A stretch of 64,000 bases of DNA, taken from Lachnospiraceae bacterium (GTDB lineage: Bacteria; Bacillota; Clostridia; Lachnospirales; Lachnospiraceae). A program made the position numbers and the translations under genes. Below the pieces are notes generated by a model that saw only the letters and a list, made by a program, of their open reading frames with translations, searched no databases and was not told where the DNA came from. The DNA lies in NCBI GenBank assembly GCA_017521985.1, contig JAFXAZ010000018.1, positions 1 through 64,000 of the forward strand, written 5' to 3'. The first letter of the stretch is position 1. Each line of letters begins with the position of its first letter. Below, in pieces: positions 7,635 through 14,876 of the stretch.

Positions 7635-7823
7635 TTATAAATTATACTTCTTCTGACCAAGCTCTAATTCTGCCTCTGCATATTCCTCTTCGGTGTAATC
7701 CAAATCAAGAATAAACTCCTTCGAATAGCCTTTGCTAATCATCTTCTTGATTGCTTGCATACGTTCCTCATGTTTTGCAGCTTCTGCAGCCATTTTCTCA
7801 TATCGTTGCATTACTTCACTCAT
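7635..7823 (-). CDS. small protein resembling the C-terminal segment of Rpn-type nucleases
   Basis: 62 residues from the ATG at 7823, which has GGGAGG about 10 nt upstream; an in-frame ATG at 7832 sits too close to that site. The sequence MSEVMQRYEKMAAEAAKHEE is followed by MISKGYSKEFILDL and YTEEEYAEAELEL, the kind of tail seen at the end of Rpn/PD-(D/E)XK transposase-like proteins. The nuclease core is absent. Either a remnant of a deleted gene or a free-standing small C-terminal protein; Rpn genes are known to make such short products from internal starts and these can inhibit the nuclease. Confidence 0.55.
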   Translation of the reverse strand: MSEVMQRYEKMAAEAAKHEERMQAIKKMISKGYSKEFILDLDYTEEEYAEAELELGQKKYNL

Positions 7824-7891
7824 TACCTGCATACCTCCCTCTGATTCCTTCAATCGCCGCACCTCTGACGATAACATGAGGAATTCACTGT

Positions 7892-8092
7892 TTATTTTAC
7901 TGTTTTAAATTTAATCAGTTCCTCTTCTGTCATATCTTCTAATTTAATATTATTAGCTTTTACGTATCTCGTCAGCGCCAATAAATCTATTTCAATAGGA
8001 GGACGATTTTCGTATGGACTCAAATTGCTAATGTATTTTTCTGCAATTTTTTTGTTGTCACAAGTATTACAACTCTTCTTCAGACCAGTCAT
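7892..8092 (-). CDS. small hypothetical protein, coupled to the upstream frameshifted gene
   Basis: 66 residues, start ATG at 8092 with GGGAGG 9 nt upstream, overlapping the end of the gene at 8067 by 26 nt. It has a CNTC motif near the N-terminus and a short helical C-terminus (LEDMTEEELIKFK). No family recognised. The good ribosome site and overlap suggest genuine translation coupled to the GNAT-like gene. Confidence 0.55.
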   Translation of the reverse strand: MTGLKKSCNTCDNKKIAEKYISNLSPYENRPPIEIDLLALTRYVKANNIKLEDMTEEELIKFKTVK

Positions 8093-8616
8093 ATGTGTAT
8101 ACCTCCCTTAGTTTGTGAGCAGATTCTTCTTCTACAACAAAATGAAATGGACGGTTTGATATAGGCATTGACCATGCGTTAAATTTCTCAATATAATGCT
8201 TTAAAAGCTTCTCATCCATTGCATCTGCATGAAGAACTCCTGCATGTTCCCATTCGATGGATTTTTGTACCGCTATAGCCAGTAAATGTCCTCCAACCCC
8301 TATATACTTTTGTTTATTATGTTCCCAAATATTATTATGCGGTGCGGTACATGCCCAATGAATATATACCGCATTTGCGTCGGTGTCATTTTTAAGAGCG
8401 ATTAACCCCTGAACATCTACAGTTCCTTTTAATACCAGTGCATAAATCTCAACATCTTGTGGCATTTTCCCCCAATTTACATACCATCCCGTTTTCTTGT
8501 TAAACTTTGATAAAAAAAGATTTTCTTTTCAAGGCAACAACTTCAGTATCAAGAATATCTCCCGTAACAACATCCTTTAAACACGGAGTTAACTCGTCAA
8601 TGCAAAATGTAATCAT
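8067..8616 (-). pseudogene. frameshifted GNAT-like acetyltransferase gene
   Basis: An ATG at 8616 with AGGAG upstream opens a frame (MITFCIDELTPCLKDVV) that ends after 38 codons at a TAA just past a run of seven A (plus strand 8512-8518). Removing one base of that run joins it to the frame that continues through FNKKTGWYVNWGK and the 132-residue tail ending at 8067. The joined product would be about 182 residues with a GNAT-like segment (YIGVGGHLLAIAVQKSIEWE). Explanations are a true frameshift mutation, phase variation by slippage, or a sequencing error in the homopolymer. Family assignment is moderate. Confidence 0.7.
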
Positions 8617-9064
8617 TTCTCTTTTCTCCTTTCCCTGCCTGTGGCAGACGGAATCACCAATTCCGTACTCTTATTCACGCTAAACAGAGAAAGCTGCTTG
8701 GAACATATTTTATTACATTCTTAAAAATATAATACCATTATTCCTTTAAAAGTTCAATGATGGCTTCTGTTTCATAGCAATAACATATCGCAGCTTCCTC
8801 GTTTCTTTTGTTTTTACAGACTTTTTCATTGGCAGTTTTTAGGCAACAAAAAAACACCGATTCCGTACTTTTATTGTCTAAATCCGTGTTTTTCATGTCA
8901 GGCAGATGCCTGACCTTTATCTTTTGTAGTGGTACTTTCATTATAGCAATTATTCGACGAAAAGCAACCCTTTTCCCTAAAAATATAAAGAGCAGCCACT
9001 AATTCACTTAGCACCGGTTGATAATTTGCGCTGTATAGCGGCATTCCGGCTTAATAATGTGAAC
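8617..9064. other. intergenic stretch without a confident gene
   Basis: About 450 bp. A minus-strand ORF at 8738-8941 (67 codons, Cys-rich) has no ribosome site at its first ATG; an internal ATG at 8896 is preceded by an 8-bp inverted repeat (GTCAGGCA/TGCCTGAC, 8897-8914). A 21-nt sequence CACC(A/G)ATTCCGTACT(C/T)TTATT occurs twice, at 8656-8676 and 8855-8875. A 23-nt repeat lies at 8991-9013. The stretch looks like decayed sequence. Confidence 0.5.
8991..9013. repeat. right copy of a 23-nt direct repeat
   Basis: AGCAGCCACTAAT followed by TCACTTAGCA, matching the copy at 7594-7616 except for two adjacent bases. This copy has lost the pairing arm that makes the left copy a terminator. The two copies bracket the degraded segment 7617-8990. 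Confidence 0.65.
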
Positions 9065-9099
9065 AAGGGGATACCACAATGATATCCCCCACAATATTA
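9065..9099 (-). terminator. terminator hairpin, copy 1 of a duplicated 35-nt block
   Basis: Stem GGGGATA (9067-9073) with TATCCCC (9083-9089), downstream of the gene ending at 9103. The whole 35-nt block is identical to 11143-11177. Confidence 0.7.
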
Positions 9100-9102
9100 A
9101 AG

Positions 9103-9768
9103 TTATTTTGTTTTCGTTTCCGCTTTCACTGCTTTCAAATATTCAAAGAAATCATCCACCTTAATACCGGTGTGTCGATTCTTGGATTCCTCAGATCTTA
9201 CGGATAATATGTAATCATCGTCTGTCACATAATACATCTTATCATAATCTATGTCTATTGATTCAGTATCTTCGTTGTACGTACCACCCACAATAAATTT
9301 GGAACCCACTTCCATATCCGGCATCCCAATATCAAACATGCTATTATATGTCAAATCTATGGTATCCTGCGTTATATGGCCAAAAGCGACATCCAAAATA
9401 CGCACTTTACATTTCACAAAATCAAACTGCTGCAAGCCACCTGCCTTTTCGTGAAGCGCCCCTTCAGGTGTATCATAAGCAATCGTAACTGTTTTTATAA
9501 ATTCAGTCGGTTCTTCTAACACTTCTACTTCTACAAAGCAACCACAAATTCCAATCCACTGTTCCAATGATACCGGAAACATATCCACAAGGGGCGGGTC
9601 TGCATCATTAATTGGATATTGCTCTCTCAGACGATCTATTTCGCTTTGGGCTAAAACATCCGTTGGTGTAGGGATTGCATGAGTTGCTGACTTATGGTGA
9701 ACGACAAATGCAATACCTAGCAATACCAGAAAACATATAGGGATAATAAATGTTAATCTTTTTTTCAT
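9103..9768 (-). CDS. membrane-anchored extracytoplasmic protein of unknown function
   Basis: 221 residues with an N-terminal signal-anchor (MKKRLTFIIPICFLVLLGIA) and a soluble extracytoplasmic domain containing two close cysteines (GICGCFVEVEV). The rest is predicted beta-rich, with segments such as VEVLEEPTEFIKTVTIAYD and MEVGSKFIVGGTY that suggest an OB- or immunoglobulin-like fold. The start lies 9 nt after the stop of the upstream gene, whose last codons carry a GGAG site, so the two genes are co-translated. It is the last gene of a minus-strand group of extracytoplasmic proteins. Family not recognised. Confidence 0.65.
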   Translation of the reverse strand: MKKRLTFIIPICFLVLLGIAFVVHHKSATHAIPTPTDVLAQSEIDRLREQYPINDADPPLVDMFPVSLEQWIGICGCFVEVEVLEEPTEFIKTVTIAYDTPEGALHEKAGGLQQFDFVKCKVRILDVAFGHITQDTIDLTYNSMFDIGMPDMEVGSKFIVGGTYNEDTESIDIDYDKMYYVTDDDYILSVRSEESKNRHTGIKVDDFFEYLKAVKAETKTK

Positions 9769-9777
9769 AACCCAGTG

Positions 9778-11022
9778 TCACTCCAAACCGTATGCTTTTC
9801 TCGTATTATCAATACTTTCCCACATATACTTTATGATTCCTTCCTGCTCGCAGACTTTTTCAATAAAATCAAAATACTCATCCAAGGTTTCAGCCGGAAT
9901 GTCTGCTTCTACATGGGTTTCAGCCGGAATGTCTGCTTCTACATGGGTTTCAGCAAATTCGTCGTATGTATAGATTTCTCCTTCATAATAAAGTGCAAAT
10001 GGACTCATTAAAGATTTTTTTACCTCTTCGATATCCTCTTGGTATAAAGCATCTATAGTCTCTGCTGATAAATATATGCCACCATTCTCATTGTTCTTTT
10101 GGATAAGGTCTTCTTTAGAAATCTCCAAATCTACAATGATTTGGTAAATCGGTGGAATCCCTTCCTGCTCTTCGGCTGTTCTTTTTAAGTACACGTTATC
10201 GACCCATCCCTGACAAACTTCTCTACCTACAACCTCTGAAGCTAATTGTATATTGTAAACTTCATCAATATACTTGCGTAAAAACGTATAGTCGCTACCG
10301 CCGATTGCCGGAATTTCTGTGGATGTTTCTTCGTTGGTTTCGCCTGCTTCATCTACAGAAGCAGAAATCTGACTTTCGACTGGTGTTGTATCTTCTTCAT
10401 GAACGGAACTAACTTCAACTGACTCTGAAACATGATTAAAATCATTAACGTGATATAAATTATCATAGGGATTGTACTGCACACTCTCGCTTACTTTAAT
10501 CATGGTCGTCACAGGGTCTTCTCCTGCTTCCATTATCTGCTGCCACTCCACAAATTTTTTATGTACCCGCTCAAGGTATGTGTAAAGCTCCGCCTGTGTC
10601 AGTATGTTATCCTTCTTTTCCAAAGACTCCTTGAAATCCACCAATCCACTGGCTACATCATATACGGCAACGGCCATTCCGCCGATTTCCAGCTTTCCCT
10701 CAATCATTGACATTGCAGTCATAAGATTATCCGCTTCTCTGTACAGTGCCAACATGCCCGTTTCGCTCTGATTAAATTCATCAACGAAAATCTCAGAAAT
10801 CTTTTCGGGATGTTCCATTAAGCTTTCCAGTTTCTCAATTTGGGCATCCAAATCCTCTTTCACATGCCCCAATTCCTGAGTATAGTATTTATTTTTACTT
10901 TCTTCATATTGATGTTTCCTTACAATTAGTACAAGAATCATAGCAAGCAAAATTACAATAACAGTGCTTCTTATTATGTTCTTCATGCCAATATGCTGCA
11001 ACAAGTTTTTCAATGATGTCAC
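9778..11022 (-). CDS. membrane-anchored coiled-coil protein with duplicated C-terminal domain
   Basis: Up to 414 residues. An N-terminal transmembrane helix (about 18-34) is followed by a helical, coiled-coil-like region (about 38-170), an acidic Ser/Glu linker, and a C-terminal domain (about 245-414). From about residue 200 onward it is closely similar to the lipoprotein at 11209-11940, for example the shared run DYTFLRKYIDEVYNI and the run SKEDLIQKNNE. A perfect 10-residue duplication (HVEADIPAET twice) lies near the end. The first codon is GTG at 11022, only 1 nt from GGAGG; a TTG at 11013 is better spaced, so the start is uncertain. Function unknown. Confidence 0.7.
   Translation of the reverse strand: MTSLKNLLQHIGMKNIIRSTVIVILLAMILVLIVRKHQYEESKNKYYTQELGHVKEDLDAQIEKLESLMEHPEKISEIFVDEFNQSETGMLALYREADNLMTAMSMIEGKLEIGGMAVAVYDVASGLVDFKESLEKKDNILTQAELYTYLERVHKKFVEWQQIMEAGEDPVTTMIKVSESVQYNPYDNLYHVNDFNHVSESVEVSSVHEEDTTPVESQISASVDEAGETNEETSTEIPAIGGSDYTFLRKYIDEVYNIQLASEVVGREVCQGWVDNVYLKRTAEEQEGIPPIYQIIVDLEISKEDLIQKNNENGGIYLSAETIDALYQEDIEEVKKSLMSPFALYYEGEIYTYDEFAETHVEADIPAETHVEADIPAETLDEYFDFIEKVCEQEGIIKYMWESIDNTRKAYGLE
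9891..9950. repeat. perfect 30-bp tandem duplication inside a gene
   Basis: Positions 9891-9920 and 9921-9950 are identical, in frame with the coding sequence, and add ten residues to the C-terminal domain of the 9778-11022 protein. The paralog at 11209 has no second copy. Confidence 0.95.
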
Positions 11023-11066
11023 TCCTCCTTACTGTGATGTATTATGTATTATTCTTTATTTGTATA

Positions 11067-11095
11067 ATAATAACATATTTTAGTAATTTGAACAA
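11067..11095 (-). promoter_or_regulatory. candidate promoter for the 9778-11022 gene
   Basis: On the minus strand TTGTTC (complement of 11090-11095), 17-bp spacer, TATTAT (complement of 11067-11072), about 45 bp before the start codon and after the hairpin at 11143-11177. Confidence 0.5.
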
Positions 11096-11142
11096 GAAAT
11101 TTTCTGAATATTAATAAAGCATTCAGAATATATTAGCTAAAT

Positions 11143-11177
11143 AAGGGGATACCACAATGATATCCCCCACAATATTA
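11143..11177 (-). terminator. terminator hairpin, copy 2 of a duplicated 35-nt block
   Basis: Stem GGGGATA (11145-11151) with TATCCCC (11161-11167), identical over 35 nt to 9065-9099. It follows the lipoprotein gene ending at 11209. A second inverted repeat (TTCTGAAT/ATTCAGAA, 11102-11128) lies next to it. Confidence 0.7.
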
Positions 11178-11208
11178 CAATTATTATAACTCAAGTATAT
11201 TCTCAGTA

Positions 11209-11940
11209 TTACTCTAAACCATTTACTTTACGTGCATTATCAATGCTCTCCTGCATATACTTTGACAAATTATTCTGCTCACAAACTGCTTCAATAAAAT
11301 CAAAATACTCGTCCAAGGTTTCCGTCGGAATATCAACTGCCATACGTGTTTTTCTAGACAACTCTTCGAACGTGTATATTTCCCCTTCATGATAAAGCGC
11401 AAGCGGACTCATTAAAGCTTTTTTTACCTCTTCTATATCCTCTTGATATAAAGCATCTATAGTCTCTGCTGATAAATATATGCCACCCTTCTCATTGTTC
11501 TTTTGGATAAGGTCTTCTTTAGAAATCTCTAAATCTACAATGATTTGATAAATCGGCGGAATCGCTTCCTGCTCTTCGGCTGATTTCTTCAAGAACACAT
11601 TATTAACCCATTCATCTCGAGCTTCTTTACCCACAACTAATGATGCCAAATGTATGTTGTAAACTTCATCAATATACTTACGTAGGAACGTATAATCACT
11701 ACCGCCGATTGCCTGAATTTCTGCGGATGTTTCTTTGTTGGTTTCGCTTGCTTCATCTACAGAAGCAGACCTCTGACTTTCGATTGGTGCTGAATCTTCT
11801 TCATGAACGGAACTAACTTCAACTGACTCTAAAACATGACTTTCATCCACATTTGAATCTACATTCTTTTCATTTATATAAGAACATGCACTAAGTGTAA
11901 CAGATAATAACATAAATATTACTATAAATTGCTTCTTCAT
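11209..11940 (-). CDS. lipoprotein paralogous to the C-terminus of the 9778-11022 protein
   Basis: The ATG at 11940 lies 9 nt from GGAGG and gives a lipoprotein signal with lipobox LSAC (Cys near residue 19). An acidic linker leads to a domain (from about residue 75) nearly identical in long stretches to that of its neighbour, including AIGGSDYTFLRKYIDEVYNI and GGIYLSAETIDALYQEDIEE. It lies 32 nt downstream of the RICIN-M23 gene. Tandem duplication with replacement of the N-terminal anchor is the simplest history. Function unknown; a cell-surface role is inferred. Confidence 0.75.
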   Translation of the reverse strand: MKKQFIVIFMLLSVTLSACSYINEKNVDSNVDESHVLESVEVSSVHEEDSAPIESQRSASVDEASETNKETSAEIQAIGGSDYTFLRKYIDEVYNIHLASLVVGKEARDEWVNNVFLKKSAEEQEAIPPIYQIIVDLEISKEDLIQKNNEKGGIYLSAETIDALYQEDIEEVKKALMSPLALYHEGEIYTFEELSRKTRMAVDIPTETLDEYFDFIEAVCEQNNLSKYMQESIDNARKVNGLE

Positions 11941-11972
11941 TGTTTCCATCCTCCAAATTGTTTATATTTTCA

Positions 11973-12974
11973 TTAATATGAATATGTGAAGCTTACATTA
12001 GGATAAAAGAAAAATGGATTTAACGTTCGTTCTTGTGTCAAACCCGCCCCAGTACTACCATCAGAGATAACTGAAAAATGTAGATGATTTCCACCAGAGG
12101 CTCCTGTATTTCCTACTTTACCAATCTGGGTCACACCTTTTGTTACAGTATCATTTTCACTTAACGTGGATAATTCTTGCATGTGGATATACATCGTCCT
12201 AATTTTTGTTGAAGTCCCATATACATAATTACTTGAAGATTCAACTATTACACCATATCCTCGTCCTGTAGTAGTATTTTGTTCATCAATTATTTTGACA
12301 ACCTTTCCTGTATTGGCACTCATTATTTCGGTACCGGCACTTGCAGGTATGTCGATACCTGCATGAAACTTTCCATCATAATTGCGTTTTGCATAACCTG
12401 AGGATATTGTAGTCACAGATAAAGGAAAGCTAAAGTCCATATTAGCATAAGCTGTTTCAGCAACAGTAGATATTTCTGTAAAAGTCCAAAGTTGATTGTT
12501 TGAACCGGTATAAGTTGATAGATATATATTACCTGCGGATGTGGAAGCTGTGCCGGCATTTGAGCCATTGCTTGTACCATATGACGTCAACGCAACTCCA
12601 GTATTTGCAACCGGAACAATTTTATATTTTCCACTTGACACTTCAATAATTTCAAAATACTGAGCCACATTATCTGTAGGTGCCCATATTTCAACATTAC
12701 ATCCTGAAATTACAGAACTGCCAGATTTAACTATATCCAAAACTCTATATTGTCCATTAGCGCTTGTTTTAGCTCTAAATCTGTATCCACCATTATAATT
12801 ATTATATGACGCACCATAAACCACTTTAAATGTTTGTTCTACTGAACCATCGTCTGACCACTGATAAACATTCATTCCATTTTCATCATAATTATTATGC
12901 TTACCGCAAGCGTAGCATTTACCATTCCCAACTGTCAATTGCGTATTCGTCAAGTACACTTGAAGATTTGGCAA
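11973..12974 (-). CDS. RICIN-type lectin plus M23 metallopeptidase, 5' end abnormal
   Basis: 333 codons. The N-terminal half (about 15-170) resembles a RICIN/beta-trefoil carbohydrate-binding module, with NGMNVYQW and NNQLWTF as the QxW-type motifs. The C-terminal half (about 200-320) is an M23 endopeptidase with zinc ligands in FHAGIDIP and NHLHF, expected to cut peptidoglycan cross-links. The frame has no ATG and no signal peptide: the first usable codon is TTG at 12974 without a ribosome site, and a TAG stop lies upstream in frame. The gene may therefore have lost its 5' end and be inactive, or the domain may be expressed unusually. Its first codon lies inside the 12959-12975 palindrome. 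Confidence 0.75.
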   Translation of the reverse strand: MPNLQVYLTNTQLTVGNGKCYACGKHNNYDENGMNVYQWSDDGSVEQTFKVVYGASYNNYNGGYRFRAKTSANGQYRVLDIVKSGSSVISGCNVEIWAPTDNVAQYFEIIEVSSGKYKIVPVANTGVALTSYGTSNGSNAGTASTSAGNIYLSTYTGSNNQLWTFTEISTVAETAYANMDFSFPLSVTTISSGYAKRNYDGKFHAGIDIPASAGTEIMSANTGKVVKIIDEQNTTTGRGYGVIVESSSNYVYGTSTKIRTMYIHMQELSTLSENDTVTKGVTQIGKVGNTGASGGNHLHFSVISDGSTGAGLTQERTLNPFFFYPNVSFTYSY

Positions 12975-13030
12975 GTTATGGTTTTTATTAAACTTGCCAA
13001 ATTCGCAAGTCCTCTTGCCAGATTGGCAAG
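12959..13030. promoter_or_regulatory. three 17-bp palindromic operators
   Basis: CTTGAAGATTTGGCAAG (12959-12975), CTTGCCAAATTCGCAAG (12993-13009) and CTTGCCAGATTGGCAAG (13014-13030). All fit CTTGCCA-N3-TGGCAAG, and the third copy is perfect in its arms. Starts are 34 and 21 bp apart. They lie at the 5' end of the RICIN-M23 gene and about 120 bp before the promoter of the XRE-membrane regulator, which is the obvious candidate binder. Confidence 0.8.
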
Positions 13031-13147
13031 TCCCAAACTATAGACATTTTTAGTTCAAACATAGTAAAATAGTATAGTGATTTTAATACAGTATTCCTAA
13101 ACAGTTGCTTCCCACCATGCAACTGCAGAATTCTCGACCAATATTTA

Positions 13148-13176
13148 TGGACTTTTTATCCAAATGCTTGTATAAT
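13148..13176 (+). promoter_or_regulatory. promoter for the XRE-membrane regulator
   Basis: TGGACT at 13148-13153, 17-bp spacer, perfect TATAAT at 13171-13176, 38 bp before the ATG. Confidence 0.7.
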
Positions 13177-13214
13177 GTAACTCAAATCATGTAAAAGGAA
13201 GGAACAATATACAA

Positions 13215-13898
13215 ATGAAAGATTTCGGAATACTTTTTAAAACACTTAGGAAAAAAGCTGCGCTTACCCAAAAAGAGCTCGCAGACAAGTTAGGAATAGA
13301 TAGCACCAACATCAGCAAGTGGGAACGAGAGAAAAGTCTCCCGGACGTTTCTATTCTTCCCCAAATTGCAAGCGTCCTGAATGTTTCATGTGAAGATTTA
13401 CTTCATCCAACGGAAACCCTGCAAAAAATGACCGAAGCGTTAGATGATAATGCCACACTTGAGTGTAATGACACAGATGATGACCTCTGTAATGACCCCG
13501 AATCAGAGTTTAACTCAGCGCCAACAACTATTACCCAAAAGCGAAAGTTGTTTACACCTAAGCGAATAATACTGGCGTGTATGCTAATAGTAGTACTTGC
13601 AATAAGTGTTTGTGCATATGTCTATACTCATGTAGAGTTCACGTTTGTAGAGGCACGTACAAATGTAGAAACACAATACGGTCCTGCCTATGAGCTTGTA
13701 TATTATCACAAAACTAAATATCCAACTCATGTTTTTATCGAACATGCCAGCAATTTACAGGAAGCGTGGCAAAACGGTAATTATACCGAATCGACTGAAA
13801 ATGTACTAATTATAAGTTATTACTTATCTAAAGATAACATAAACGATTGGGATAAAACTTATTTTCAAATGTGCCATTTTTTAGAAAACTCTCAATAA
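13215..13898 (+). CDS. membrane-bound XRE-family regulator with extracytoplasmic domain
   Basis: 227 residues. XRE helix-turn-helix at about 5-62 (TQKELADKLGIDSTNISKWE), an acidic Asp/Asn linker (75-105), one transmembrane helix (about 117-138) and a roughly 90-residue extracytoplasmic tail rich in Tyr. GGAAGG precedes the ATG. This is a one-component design in which an outside domain could modulate an inside repressor. The neighbouring secreted protein begins 15 bp downstream and could be its ligand or target. It may bind the 17-bp palindromes upstream. No named family beyond XRE. Confidence 0.85.
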   Translation: MKDFGILFKTLRKKAALTQKELADKLGIDSTNISKWEREKSLPDVSILPQIASVLNVSCEDLLHPTETLQKMTEALDDNATLECNDTDDDLCNDPESEFNSAPTTITQKRKLFTPKRIILACMLIVVLAISVCAYVYTHVEFTFVEARTNVETQYGPAYELVYYHKTKYPTHVFIEHASNLQEAWQNGNYTESTENVLIISYYLSKDNINDWDKTYFQMCHFLENSQ

Positions 13899-13913
13899 CA
13901 GAAAGGATTTATT

Positions 13914-14261
13914 ATGAAAAAGTTCACTCCTATTTTTATTCTTTTTATGTGCCTGTTCTTCAGTGTACCTGCTTATGCAAAGGAAAATACTAATATTATT
14001 ACCGGATATACTACGGAAGGTATTTATTACGAAGCTATCACATTAGAAAGTCAAACAACCATTTCTACATCTGCTCGTGGAACAACTTTAAGCATAACTA
14101 AAGAATTCACATATGATGGAACTGTCACCCCAAGCAGTTCTCTTTCCTGGACCGAGTCTTCCGGAGGTGTTACTTACTCTGGAACCTTATATTTAAAATC
14201 ATTTTATTACAATAATAGCAAAACCGTTGCCACCTATAAAGGCACCTTATACGCTCAGTAA
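13914..14261 (+). CDS. small secreted beta-rich protein
   Basis: 115 residues with a Sec signal peptide cleaved near PAYA-KE (residue 23). The mature part is Ser/Thr/Tyr-rich, predicted all-beta, without cysteine. AGAAAGG precedes the ATG, 15 bp after the XRE-membrane regulator, so both form one operon closed by the terminator at 14277. No family recognised. The pairing with a membrane regulator suggests a sensed or regulated surface product. Confidence 0.7.
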   Translation: MKKFTPIFILFMCLFFSVPAYAKENTNIITGYTTEGIYYEAITLESQTTISTSARGTTLSITKEFTYDGTVTPSSSLSWTESSGGVTYSGTLYLKSFYYNNSKTVATYKGTLYAQ

Positions 14262-14276
14262 ATCTAAAATTAAACT

Positions 14277-14322
14277 CCCGGCAGTACCTGAATATCTCTA
14301 TCCAAGCACCTGCCGGGTTCTC
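14277..14322 (+). terminator. terminator
   Basis: CCCGGCAG (14277-14284) pairs with CTGCCGGG (14310-14317), followed by TTCTCTTTTT. It closes the plus-strand operon. Confidence 0.85.
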
Positions 14323-14355
14323 TTTTTACACTCTATAAGTCTATATTCCTATTTT

Positions 14356-14790
14356 CTACAAATAGTTCCTAAGACCCTTTCTCAGCTCTTCCTCAATGGA
14401 TACCAGTCTGTTACAGATGTCCTTGGAAGTGTCATCTGCCGCCTTGTACTGGTTCATGTAGCGATACAGGGACTTAATGCCCATGTTGCAGCCGTCTGTA
14501 ATCAAATCAGCCGCGGTAGCATCGCTATCGTCCATGGTCAGCTTCATGTTAGTCTTCATCCAGGACATGCCCTTCGCCATTGGATGTGGGTCCTTTTCAC
14601 TTTTTCCGTATTGGTTTAACAGGGAATGGATTTCATTGCCCAGCTTCTCATGATGGTCCTTGCTTTCCTGCAAAAGACTCTTCATCGAAGAATCGCGAAT
14701 CTTCTCCACCACATCATCAATAGAAGCAACCGCCATTTTACTGCCGGCATCACATTCTTTTAACAGTTTTATCGTATCTGAATTTACCAT
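14356..14790 (-). CDS. DUF2383 (PA2169-type) four-helix-bundle protein
   Basis: 144 residues, all-helical, with ferritin-like features: KECDAGSKMAVASIDDVVEK, HHEKLGNEI, and NMGIKSLYRYMNQY near the third and fourth helices. GAGGTGG precedes the ATG. The family is associated with stress and spore-related bundles, but no biochemical role is established. It stands alone between a plus-strand operon and the Rpn gene. Confidence 0.8.
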   Translation of the reverse strand: MVNSDTIKLLKECDAGSKMAVASIDDVVEKIRDSSMKSLLQESKDHHEKLGNEIHSLLNQYGKSEKDPHPMAKGMSWMKTNMKLTMDDSDATAADLITDGCNMGIKSLYRYMNQYKAADDTSKDICNRLVSIEEELRKGLRNYL

Positions 14791-14876
14791 ATTGCCACCT
14801 CGCTTTTTTCTGTATTATTTCAAGAAAATGAAATAATATGCGAGAAAACCCTGTATTTCATCCAATACTGCATATC

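Noticed and set aside
8738-9002. Overlapping ORFs of 67 (minus) and 64 (plus) codons
   Set aside because: Neither has a convincing ribosome site or family; the minus ORF start coincides with a TATAAT-like sequence. Kept only as a note in the intergenic entry.
14227-14619. Plus-strand ORF of 130 codons
   Set aside because: Runs through a terminator and antisense to the DUF2383 gene, with no start signal.
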